A stretch of 64,000 nt of DNA from Ashinkailepas kermadecensis. Its lineage: Eukaryota; Arthropoda; Thecostraca; Neolepadidae. The notes beneath the pieces were generated by a model, which was given only the letters and a program-made list of their open reading frames with translations, made no database searches and was not told the origin of the DNA. Below, one piece after another: positions 51,116-64,000 of the stretch. The stretch's first letter is position 1. Every line of letters starts with the position of its first letter. Made by a program: the position numbers and the translations under genes. The stretch is from NCBI GenBank assembly GCA_034440615.1, contig JAOTOM010004839.1:443001-507000 (forward strand), given 5' to 3'.

Positions 51116-54100
51116 ATATATAACTGGTATTTTGTGATATGTAGAGCATGTTTTTATGAGTCTGAACGATCTGAACGGTCTAAATCGTCTGAACGCTGTG
51201 TGGGAGAGGTATTCTCTACTTTACTATCTTCCCGCGCTGTCCACCCCTTATGTCCCTGGGTTGGTCTCTGATTGACCACATAGTAAATATGGTATAGGGT
51301 CTTATATTTGGTTATTTAACACGGTTCCTTATGGGCTCATCCAGCTGATGCTGCCAGTTCCAGTGCCGTCACATGTCACCAAATGCTGCCATGCTTGAAT
51401 AGTGGGGGCCGGGCCAATCTAATCAGCTTCGTGTTCGCCGGTACCCCTACCCTCTCCTGAGTGCGCACCTGGAACGTCTCTTTACACAAAATATACGGTA
51501 ATTGATTCGGAAAATATTCCTTGATAATCTCAGCGTGCGTTCTTTTACAATTTTCTACGACACGGGAGCTTTTCAGTGTTGTTCTCAAGATATCCATCGG
51601 CTCTAATTGTCTTCAAATCGGCTTTCGATGTCGCATTTCGGTATTATACATGCGCTGTATGAATATGGTGTGCGCGTGTCCAACTATGTACAGTTTGGAT
51701 GTAAGCCTCCACACCTTGCAACCATAGGATGTGCCATTGGTGTGATTTTGGCCGAAGGTATGCTTGCTATACACATTTTCCTATAAAGTTCTTTAGATTT
51801 TGCTTCAAGTTCAGGATCACGTATGTACACGTTCCCTGATCTTGGGACGCTTAGGGGGCGTGGCCGGATTGACTACACATTGGATCAGGTAATACCAGAT
51901 CAAACGTTCAAGCTCATCACAGATCGCTCCACCAGGGCCATGAGTCTCATGACAGGTGACGTCGCCTGACTTCAGACTATGGCCGGGCCGAATCGGCGCG
52001 GCGTCGATCTATTCGCGGCTGCCACGCGTGTTGGGCGCCTGGCGCTTGGGAATGTTTTCATGTTTAATTTATTTGTTCACAAAGCACGTTTGCCAATCAC
52101 GTTGCAAGGTTCGTATTTCCTTGCATGTTGGATGAATCGCCTCCGGGGAGGGGCTGAGTGCTGCCTACACCGGGCACCCTACGTAGGCTTGCGTTTGATT
52201 CAATTTGGATTCTAGACGGTTTTTGGGCAATAATGTCCGATTTCTTTTCACCCCGTATTGATTGGAAGATTATACTGGCTGACTGGGATCGTTGTCCACT
52301 CACAGGAATATATTTAAAGTTAAGTTATTCGTAATTCAACTTAAAAGCGAAATCTGTGAATAATTTGGGTCTAGTGTTTGAATTCAATCAACTCAAACAC
52401 TAAAAATTCGTTCCTAAAAAATACGGGCATTTTTTCCATCCCTACCCTCCCAATATTGTATAGTTCCAGATCTATTAAATGTCATGCAACGTTGATGTCG
52501 AAGCCTCAACTACGCACAATGACACCACAAATATTGCAGAAGTTTTGTTTCACCTCACTGGCAGTGACCAGGGTCATACGGACATCTCATGACGAGATCA
52601 TCAGACCAGAAGTCGTCAAGTGGTCCCGGGTACGGATCCCACCGGCGGACTAGCTCATTCTTTCTTCGGGCTCAATGCGGGCAGCCCGCATGGTCCCTAG
52701 CTGTTCGATGAACATTTCGCTAATGATTAGAGGGGCGGTCCTGATGCGGTCTGACAGCATGGGAGCCGTAGTCTAGCCCAGGTGGGGCTTCCATTAGCTC
52801 CGCACGGTGCTGCTTGCTGTGTACCGGCCTGCCTGCACGCATGATGAAGGTGGCCACGGTAGTCGGCCACTGCTAATTCTGCAATTTCATTTGAGCAGTG
52901 TCACGCCGGCATAGGTGTTCGACATTGTGAAGTTTGGCGGTAGGTGTACGCCGGCCGAAACCGCCTCCACCTATCTCTGAAAGTCTCCATGACACTATCC
53001 ATTGCTGCTGAGGTGTGCGCTGAGGACGATCTGACACATCGCTTTTGGTGGTACGAGCGGCACTGGCAGTGACAGCATTCCAGCACACTGGGAGCTCAAT
53101 TAACTTCCAACAAACAGAAGCAGATCACAATGTATCAAACAGTTCTTGGTCCCGGAGACATTGCACTGTACTGGACACGGGCGTGAACACCGAGGTTGGG
53201 GGGGCAGATGCATGGGTCAAGACCGCTGATTGCTCTGCTGTTGTTTAATTTTTAGGGCTCTGGGACTAGGGGTTGTGATCATTTGGCGCCCATAGTTCAT
53301 TCCATATGGTCAGTTGGCTGGAGAGAACATAACCCCACCCCACCCCCGGGTGCCACTGCCATAGGATTAATTGCAGGAGAGAACATAACCATGCGAAAGC
53401 CACAAGGGGAAATCTCTTTTGGTTTTCTCCTGCCCAGCTAATGCCGCGAATGAAATACGTCGGCCCGTACATATCCGTCCGCAGCGAAGTTGTCAATAAT
53501 AACTCTCATTTCTTCCGTCATGGAGCCCTACTGCTCTGATTAACATATTGATGTTATTACTGATGATCATGTGCGCTACAATCATGACCGAATATCTTCC
53601 ATCAAACATGGGAGGTCCGTCCCCCCTCGACCCACCTGGAATATCTAGCCATGTCTATAATGAACCCTTCACAGAGGCTGGGTTAAGCTCGGTCATCAGA
53701 GGGCTGAACGCATTGGGTGTCTGGTGCACTCTGGGCCAGTTATCTGTTACATGTCGCGGAATTGACTGGAAGCGAGACCTCGACTTCTATTGAATTGGGT
53801 CATTGAACTGTCTGATGACGGATGTCCCTCACCCTTCCTGTTCAATCCCTCCGGAGTCGTCCTTTGACCGCGCACACTCCCTCCTGTCCCTCTTGCTCAT
53901 CTGTCCCTCCCTCCGGCTTCCTTTGATGACTGGTGGGGAGTGGAGAGCGGTTGACGAATGGAGCATGCCTCGGTAAGTCTGACCTGCTAGCGGCGGTCAG
54001 CACGCTGACTATGTCTCCGCGTATAACCGGAGGCTGGCCGCTTGCCGTTGCTGCGATTTGGACGATTTATTGATAGGTAGTGGAGAGCGGATTAATTGTA

Positions 54101-54180
54101 GCAATTTTTACATTCTTTCAGAGGAAAATTAAGTTGTCACTAATACTGCTAAGCAAAAATAAATCAAATGGGCTGCATTG
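51116..54180. other. Unassigned 3.1 kb
   Basis: Only short frames on both strands. No motif, RNA gene or repeat family that I can support. Confidence 0.4.
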
Positions 54181-54183
54181 AGA

Positions 54184-54212
54184 AAACATAGTGGTCCGAC
54201 CACTATGTTTTA
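54184..54212. repeat. Perfect 14-bp inverted repeat with 1-nt centre
   Basis: AAAACATAGTGGTC, C, GACCACTATGTTTT. It could form a stable hairpin or mark a foldback end. Confidence 0.8.
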
Positions 54213-54765
54213 CCAGGCTAACTCGGACTTGTTCAGAAAAGTGGAGGTAGATGGGACCATTTCAAAACGCTTGCCCTTCGCCCGACCCTCACCATCTGGC
54301 ATCACAATATCATTATCAACATCACGTCGCCGCCGACTCAAAATGGTCCCCTTGAGCCAGGGGAGTAGGATCGTAAGATCAGTAGGGGGCTCAGCCCTAG
54401 GTCGATCACCCTAGGGTACCCTCAAATACTCTCACCGGATTTGGGCCACTTTATTTTGCAATCTAGGAAACAACATTAATTTGTAACCGCTGCGAATGTA
54501 AGTGGAACATTTTCCTTTACTGAAAAATTCGAGGGGCAAGGTGCACTCAAAACTTTCCGGAGTGGCGCCTTTCCCGGCCGAAGGGGCGCCACCTTTCATG
54601 GGGCACATGCCCCCAGTATCCCTTGTAGCAAATACAATACAATACAATACAATACCCACCCCTGTTCTCAGCGAATCATGGCCCGAGATGCAACGTATAT
54701 GTGGAAATTCAAGAATTGCATAATTTAAAGTGGCGGGTAGGGCTTACGCCTTTCATGCACACACA
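54213..54765. other. Unassigned 0.55 kb
   Basis: An AATAC pentanucleotide run lies at 54,633-54,654. Nothing else recognised. Confidence 0.4.
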
Positions 54766-54791
54766 TTCACACACACACACACACACACACA

Positions 54792-54872
<81 letters not shown>

Positions 54873-54873
54873 G

Positions 54874-54918
<45 letters not shown>

Positions 54919-54935
54919 TATATAAATATATATAC

Positions 54936-54967
<32 letters not shown>

Positions 54968-54971
54968 CTAT

Positions 54972-55013
<42 letters not shown>
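54766..55013 (+). repeat. (CA)n then (TA)n microsatellite
   Basis: CA at about 54,766-54,790 leads into about 220 bp of TA with sporadic C, G and AA interruptions. Confidence 0.95.
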
Positions 55014-55016
<3 letters not shown>

Positions 55017-55230
55017 AAAACAGTTTTGTGAAATGTCGACGCAGATATTCGAACGAGGTACCAGTCTGTTACACAGGAGAAACTTTGACGCACTTGCGGG
55101 ACCCCTAAATATTCTTCGATTCGAATGAAATTTTATACTTGGAGTTTCCTCGTCAAATGTCACCAAGCGATAGATGATCCCGTGTAAAAAGTCGTGTTTG
55201 AAAACTTCCCCACATAAAATGAAACGCCCT

Positions 55231-55238
<8 letters not shown>
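55014..55238 (+). repeat. Extra copy (copy 1) of the 220-bp terminal repeat
   Basis: GCAAAAACAGTTTTGTGAAA through CACATAAAATGAAACG is the reverse complement of 55,352-55,570. The two copies face each other across a T-run and (TA)n. Confidence 0.9.
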
Positions 55239-57640
<2,402 letters not shown>

Positions 57641-57654
57641 TATCTATCTATATA

Positions 57655-57655
57655 T

Positions 57656-57745
<90 letters not shown>
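57655..57745 (+). repeat. (TA)n microsatellite at the right end of the long-TIR element
   Basis: About 85 bp of TA following the right terminal repeat. Confidence 0.95.
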
Positions 57746-57748
<3 letters not shown>

Positions 57749-59960
57749 TGAAGGTATATATGTATGCATACATGCATATATGTGAGTCTGTACTGTAGGG
57801 CGGCGAGGTCGGGGGCAGGGTCGGTGTGGGGGATGGATGGGGGGAGGGGTAGGATTTTTTTTGGGGGAAGGGGGAGGGGTAATAGGAGTTGGTTGGGGTG
57901 TCGGTTCGGTTTAGTGGTCGGTCTGAGTGGTCGGTCTGAGTGGTCGGTCTGAATGGTGGCACTGTTGTTATGTTTCGTCTTGGTCTACTGCGGTGCGCCC
58001 TTGACTTCGGAGCGACCTTGAGAAAGTAGTTTCCGCGCGGCCGCCGGCCGGCGGCCACGCTCGCTACGCTCACGGGCGCCGGGCGGCTCCCCCGGCCCGC
58101 GCCGATCCCGCTTCCGGCGTGCCGCCGGCCCCCAAACCGGGGCGGCCCACAGCGAGCGGTGACCCGCGAGTCCTCGCTGTAGTAGGTGCAGTCTGAGCGT
58201 GCCATATCATCTTGTCTTCGTCGTATTGTCATCTTGTCGGCGCCCCGTAACTCGTTATCCTAACACAAATTTATATTTAGCGAGGTCAAATCTCTCACTC
58301 CACCACTTCCATCCGTGAGTGAACCTGGCTTGGTCGTGGCGCCAGGGATAGAGGAACCGCATGATTGGAGAGACCTAGGAGGGGGGGTCATAAGAGTAAT
58401 GGACGGACATTGGAGTTGGAAATGCGTCCGTCACCGGCCCTCGTCCAGCTTCGGGGCCCTCTTAAGTGTTAAAGTCCCCGCTTGTTTCCCTCCATGTCAT
58501 CCACCTGCATGCTCCCACGGGTCACCGGACTGGCAAATTGAGGGCCTAGGTAATTATCCTGGGTCAAACTTTGACAACGATGGGTCTCTGACAGCTACAC
58601 ACATCGGGCCCTAAACAGCCCCCACTGGTCTCACATGCATTCCCTTTCATTCTGAACGTTCGCTCCATTAATGACAAATGTAAATGTTTGGCCCTCGAAT
58701 TTCCCTTCCAGTGGTATGTGCGCATTCAGCAAGTCTTACTTTCTCTGACCGTTGCTTAGGGCTTTCTATCCCAAAGTTAAATGTTAATTACCCGTGCTTA
58801 GGTCCACAACCGTGACCGGCTGACGCGACACTGTTGGTTGGGAATGATATACTATTACTTTACTGCCTTCAAGGCTCGATGACACTGGGCTGCGATATTC
58901 CGTTAGTTTCTGATGGTCTTATGCTGGGCTTGAGTAATAATGGCCGACATACCTACACTTCAATGAGTCAAATGCCTTGCCAGGACTTGCATGCTCTAAC
59001 TTGCAATCGGCGGGCACCCCCACAGGCGGTCCTGGGCCACAAATCGGTCGGGATGGCCCCCTATCGTCTTTCTAACCTATCCTGCCCGGGGTCATGGTCG
59101 GGGACCCTCAAATCCCCTGCCTGTCCTATCCTTGGGGGTTTACGGAACGCCAAACTTCATCTCCCCTGCCTGTGCCGTAATCGAGAGGCCCAGGCCTGCT
59201 GGAATAGCTGAGACGGGGAAGGAATACCGACCTGGCCGTTTTTGGCTATTACCTAACTGTGCGCACAGATTCATCCCGACCCAAAATTGGGTGCTGCTGC
59301 CTGCGAGCTTACCCATTTGGACCCCGTCGGATCTGACCACCCTCGGGATGCCCTTCCGCGCTCTGGGATCACCAGGCCGGAGGATTTTTGCGGCCTAGAA
59401 TTTCTCAAGTGAACCAGCTGCCTTGTGAATTATCCAGTCTTTTCGGCACGCTTTCCCAGGGGTTCAACCAACAGTGTTTCGTCATTTTCCCGTCTTCTAT
59501 CAGCCCTCCTCCGTCTCCTCCGAAGAGAAGAGAGCGGAGGCTATTCGTCGCTCACGTTTGGGCACATGGAATTTATCGCCCGTGGAAGAGCGGCTTGCAG
59601 GCCGTCTCCTCGCTAAAATGCGTATGTCGTGTCACGTTTTTCCGTTACAGACGGTAGTCGGGTTCGTCCTGTCCTGTCTTGCCGGCTAGCTTTTACATTT
59701 AAGTAACGGACGAACCCGGAATTAGTTCCCTGTTAATTCCCTCATTCGCACCTAGTACGTTTGGCCACTTAATGGTCAGTGTACTGTTCTATTACCCCGT
59801 ACCATTTAAAGCCGGAGGAAGTCTCGTATACACGTGGTACTATTGGTTAGTGACCCAGTGCCCGGGGACAATTCCCGAGTGTATCCAAGCTAGCGGGTAC
59901 TGCCGCAGCACTCCCAAGGTCAAGAACCCTCGGCTCAACGCCTTCGACCGGGTGAAATGT
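57746..59960. other. Unassigned 2.2 kb
   Basis: TGGTCGGTCTGAG is repeated at 57,918-57,955. A very GC- and CpG-rich stretch spans 58,030-58,190. No gene recognised. Confidence 0.4.
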
Positions 59961-59964
59961 TTGA

Positions 59965-60170
<206 letters not shown>

Positions 60171-60895
60171 TATGTAGATGCTGGGGCGAATCCAGTCCCC
60201 TTCCCCCTCCACAGTGACGCTCGATTAGTGCCTGATATGTTTCTGGACCAAAGCCCCTTCTCCCTGTTTCCTGACCCAGGAAAGGTCGGATCAATTCGTG
60301 GAGTGTGCCCCCGCCCCTCCGATGATTTAGCTGCCCTTGATCCGTGTTGTTCTTCGTTCCAGCGAGATACCTTTCAGCGTGCAGGAAAAATGATAACCTG
60401 GTCTCTTTAATTCGCTTTTTCCATGCCCGTTTAAAGCTTCCCCTTATGTGGATGATTGCCTGCACTGTCACATCGCGCTGGTCTCTACGTCGGAGGTGTC
60501 CGGAAGTTTCGTGAGCATGGGAGGGGGATGTTCGTGACTCAAAGCTGAGCGTGTATGGAAGGGCTGCACGTCATTTAACGCCTGGTTGCCATTTCATTCT
60601 TGATAAATGCTTGGCTTGTGTAACATCCGCTATTTTACGTTCAGTCAAGGATGACATCAAGACACTCATAAACCCGCCGGAACCCAACCCATTTGTCTGG
60701 TTGAATATAATGCAAATTACAAGGTATATGCAGATAAACACACTGAAATGGCAGATCTCTGATACACAAAATGTCCATGTCGTGCGGTACTCCCGTTCAC
60801 TACTGACTATTCGGGTTGTTATGGTCTGTTCCCTCCACAAGGGTTAATGGACCCTTGGCTTGGTGGCACCGACCGCTCGGCTGCCTGTGTGCTGG
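60171..60895. other. Unassigned 0.7 kb
   Basis: No gene recognised. Confidence 0.4.
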
Positions 60896-60972
60896 GAAAC
60901 AGGTGTTGACGTTTGATTGGAGGGCGAGGGAGAGAGGGGGGGGGGGGGGGGGGGGGGGGGAGAGAGACGAGA

Positions 60973-61020
<48 letters not shown>

Positions 61021-61040
61021 GAGAGAGAGAAAGAGAGAAA
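60896..61040 (+). repeat. Dispersed repeat with G-run and (GA)n, copy 2
   Basis: The leader AACAGGTGTTGACGTTTGAT then TGGAGGGCGAG precedes a run of about 24 G and then GA. Confidence 0.85.
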
Positions 61041-61790
61041 GACGGAGAACAGAAGGGCAGAGCGACAGTGGGGAAAGAGGTATTCCCACCTTGTCTGTTT
61101 CCACATCTTATCCGCTGAGTAACGTGGGGTCCCAGCGGATCTACGTTACTTTCATTCTCCCATGGAAAGAAGGGGGTTTATTTGACTGCAGTGAGCCAGA
61201 AGGCCTGCACTCTTCATTGACGTCTTCCCGGAACCACAAGGCTCCCCAGGGACTTAAACTCTTATCAGTAATGTGTGTGCGTGGTTATGTATTCTTTCCT
61301 TCCATTCAAAGTAAAGCATTCATGTATAGTAAAACATTCGTGTATCATCCACACCAACTTTAAACACCATGCATATCTAAACGATATAACATTCAGGTAT
61401 CCTCCACCAACCCTGAAAACTATGCTCCATAAGAACCTTATTTGCCACAATTCGCTCCTCCATTTTTACCCTTCCCGCGGCAGACGGCTACCCATATCCC
61501 ACCGCTGGCTGGAGCCATCACATATGCAAAACGACCGGTGACGGACGGGTCACATTTTTGGGCATGACGGTTCACGGGATACATTGCCACTCCTTGCTCC
61601 AGTTCACTCACATGCCGCGCTGTCAGCTTCGTTCTCGCTGTCTGGCAGGGGTGACCGTGTCGATCGAACGCGAGCGAAGTTCACCGTTTCACCACAATCA
61701 TTCCACTCAGCTCGCGAGCGACTCCCGAACGATTCTGTTGGATGTGCGAGCTTCTCGGCGATTCCGTCGAATGTCTCTCTCCTCCGTCGC
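61041..61790. other. Unassigned 0.75 kb
   Basis: Nothing recognised beyond a tandem ACATTCAT/GTATAGTAAA duplication near 61,318-61,340. Confidence 0.4.
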
Positions 61791-61794
61791 AGCC

Positions 61795-61945
61795 GTGGGT
61801 GGTCCGCCTCCGGCGGCTACCTCGGGTGGTGTCCGCCTCCGACGACTGCCTTGGGTGGTATCTCTGCGACGACTGCCTTAGGTGATGTGTGACGACTCCT
61901 TGGGTGGTCCGCCTCCGGCGTCTGCCTCGGGTGGTGTGTTCCTTG
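61795..61945 (+). repeat. About 33-bp minisatellite, 4-5 degenerate copies
   Basis: Units of GGGTGGTCCGCCTCCGGCG followed by CTGCCT occur just upstream of a TATA box. Confidence 0.85.
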
Positions 61946-61964
61946 ACTTCCCCAGGGTGGCGCT

Positions 61965-61997
61965 TATAAATGGCGCAGCCGGCCCCAGATATCAGAC
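61965..61997 (+). promoter_or_regulatory. Candidate core promoter: TATA box plus initiator
   Basis: TATAAA at 61,965-61,970 is followed 29 bp later by TCAGAC (61,992-61,997), the arthropod-type initiator position. GC-rich repeats lie upstream. No coding region is recognised downstream within 1 kb, so it may be an LTR or non-coding promoter, or chance. Confidence 0.3.
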
Positions 61998-62765
61998 AAC
62001 GCACGTCAGGCTCTTTGTGCCCCGTGGCCTGGCTGGTGGCTGATGGTGCCGGCTGGTGACGTTACTGGTGACTGGTGACTGCCGGCCGCTGATTGGCGGT
62101 TGGCAGTTTCGGCTGTCCTGAGCGGTTGCTGTTTCCAGGTTACTGGGTCAGGCTGATACCCGTGGCTGGGCGGAAGTCACTCTTTGCTTTTGCGGCAGCT
62201 TCAAGTGGCCGCTATTGACAGTGTGTGGGCGTATCGGCGACGAGTAGGCTTCGTGTTTGAGTAGCTTTTCACAAATTTATCCGCACCTGCCACGGGTTTC
62301 CGGTCGCGGCGGCTGGATGTCTCGTGTAATCGGGCCGCATGGAAACCGCATGAAACTCCGTATAAAAAAATGTAAGCCGTCTTACAATACTACCAAACGA
62401 ATAAAATGGTGGATAAGGGTTCATAATTTTGTTTCGGCGGACAGAGCCTACGCAAGAGATACAAAATGAAGCCCATTGCAAGAGTATTTGGGATGTTTGC
62501 CTCTGGTTTATTATGTTATTCCATTATTCATGATTATATTGCGCATGTAATATTATATATCTATGACAACAGTGATACAATTGTCGTAGAAAACTTAAAT
62601 TTGTACTTAATGCGCAAATTCTCGCACCATTGCAACTTAATTCTGACCCAATATTTACCATTATATTCGGCTGAGCTATGAATGAACAGACGCATACGTG
62701 CCACATATGTGTGCATATCCTGAAACTACGTTCCCGTTCCTGTTATAATCGCATGCTTATTTCAG
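61998..62765. other. Unassigned 0.77 kb downstream of the candidate promoter
   Basis: Short CTGGTGACTG repeats lie at 62,050-62,085. Only small frames. Confidence 0.4.
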
Positions 62766-62769
62766 TCGA

Positions 62770-63355
62770 ATATGGTGACCAAGATCACCATATTCAAGAG
62801 TCCCAAGTATATCGACCACTCCATATCGATTGGTGAAGGTTCCAAGAAATTCGGTTCAGTGCTTTCTGAGCATGGGCGCCGCGACAGCCCCTAAAATGAG
62901 TTTCAAGCATATTGATGACCTTGACCTAAGGCTAAGGTCACCATATTGAAAAGTCCAAAGTATATCGACCACGTCACGTCTATTGGTGAAGGTTTCATGA
63001 AATTCGGTTCTGTACTTTCGGAGCATGGGCGGCGCAACAACACTTTAAAATATTGTATTTTTTATTTTTGATGACCTTGACCTAAGGCCAAGGTCAACAT
63101 ATTGAAAAGTCCCAAGTATATCGACCACGTCACGTCGATTGGTGAAGGTTTCATGAAATTCAGTTTCGTACTTTCGGAGCATGGGCGGCGCAACAGCCCT
63201 CAAAAATAGTTTTATGCATTTTTGATGACTTTGACCTAAGGCCAAGGTCACCATATTAAAAAGTCCAAAGTATATCAACCACGTCACGTCGATTGGTGAA
63301 GGTTTCATAAAATCGGGCTGCGTACTTTCGGAGCATGGGCCACGCAACAGCCCTT
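62770..63355 (+). repeat. About 150-bp tandem repeat, 4 copies, each with an AGGTCA palindrome
   Basis: Units share AGTATATCGACCACGTCACG, TTGGTGAAGGTTTCATGAAA and CGGAGCATGGGCGGCGCAAC. Units are separated by TGACCTTGACCTAAGG then CCAAGGTCA. Confidence 0.9.
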
Positions 63356-63985
63356 AAGGAGAAGGACTTAGGTGTTATTTTGAACACAAAATTGGGGGCA
63401 TCAGAACAGACCAAAGAAGCCAGGAAGAAGGCACTAAGAATGCTTGGGGCAATACAGAGGAATGTGTGATACAAAAGTGAGGAGGTCATCAGGAAGCTTT
63501 ACTGTACATATGTCAGGCCACATTTCGAATACTGTGTCCAAGCTTGGTCCCCTAGTTATGATAAATATTGTTGGCTTTTAGAGAGAGTACAAAAGAGGGC
63601 AACACAAATGGTTAACGGTATAGGCAACCTGGCATATGAGGAAAGATTGAAGAAATTGTATATGTTTTCACTCAGATATAGAAGGCTGAGAGGAGATCTC
63701 ATAGAGGTTTTTAAATTTGTTCATGGTCAGGAACAGGGATATCTCAGGGGAATGTTTGAATTTAACAGAAATGATGCAATTGGAGGTCATCAATTCAAAA
63801 TTAAAGTTAATCACAGCAGGACAACGTTAAGACAGTCTTTCTCCACCAACAGGGTAGTAGAACACTGGAACCAGCTGCCAGGAAATATTGTCAGTAGCAA
63901 CACACTGAACATCTTTTAAAATGGCATAGACAATCATTATAAGAATAGGGGGCTTGTTTTTCTGTATTCCAGGGAGGATTGATCG
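63356..63985 (+). pseudogene. CR1-like non-LTR retrotransposon, 3' end of ORF2
   Basis: It is in one frame with two stops. KDLGVILNTKLGASEQTKEA opens the fragment, TGA lies at 63,467, and then come CTYVRPHFEYCVQAWSP, LLERVQKRAT, LRGDLIEVFKFVHG, RVVEHWNQLPGNIV and a TAA at 63,917. These are the post-RT blocks of CR1/jockey-type elements. The fragment is 5'-truncated at the junction with the 150-bp repeat, and the tail GGATTGATCG near 63,977 resembles that of the 41.2-kb copy. Confidence 0.85.
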
Positions 63986-64000
63986 ACAGATTTGGTGGGC

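Noticed and set aside
58030..58190. rDNA or CpG-island gene start
   Set aside because: Very GC-rich but no rRNA motif, TATA or coding exon could be recognised.

Overview
The window is metazoan nuclear DNA, most likely from an arthropod, perhaps a crustacean. It has spliced GT-AG introns, long GA/CA/TA microsatellites, minisatellites in most gene introns, and LTR, non-LTR, SINE and DNA transposons. I cannot name the species.

Region 1 (about 1-17,345) holds one convincing host gene, on the + strand: the 3' part of an ankyrin-repeat plus BTB/POZ protein, co-orthologous to vertebrate ABTB2 and ABTB3 (BTBD11). Eleven exons (267-484, 1061-1208, 2747-2888, 5544-5692, 6295-6411, 7846-8016, 9127-9271, 12294-12499, 13898-14191, 14665-14847, 15343-15534) join in phase into 654 codons plus a stop. 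The protein's N-terminus lies before the window. A 3' UTR rich in tandem repeats runs to a poly(A) signal at 17,334. Several introns carry tandem arrays that start or end exactly at a splice site and copy its junction sequence. This is the most unusual feature of the window.

Region 2 (17,345-27,028) has no clear host gene. It holds a decayed minus-strand Ty3/gypsy pol (about 19,900-17,740), a 1.0-kb element flanked by TTAA and inserted into a 27-bp E-box array (23,128-24,140), a 32-bp minisatellite, and an inverted repeat with a hammerhead-ribozyme-like core near 25,590-25,647.

Region 3 (27,029-36,456) is a decayed env-bearing Ty3/gypsy (errantivirus-like) element with gag, PR-RT-RH-IN and env remnants. 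A 168-bp tRNA-derived insertion with a 7-bp target duplication splits its RT domain.

Region 4 (36,457-64,000) is accessory DNA. It contains SINEs, a 330-bp GA tract, a CR1/L2-like RT (41,229-42,830), and a gypsy integrase end whose codons have expanded into a 15-bp array (44,035-44,845), followed by a 48-bp array. It also contains a Transib/RAG1-like transposase pseudogene (47,639-49,415), a DNA transposon with about 220-bp terminal inverted repeats (55,352-57,640), GA-bearing repeats, a GC-rich candidate promoter near 61,965, a repeat carrying AGGTCA palindromes (62,770-63,355), and the 3' end of a second CR1-like element. Only the ABTB gene looks intact.
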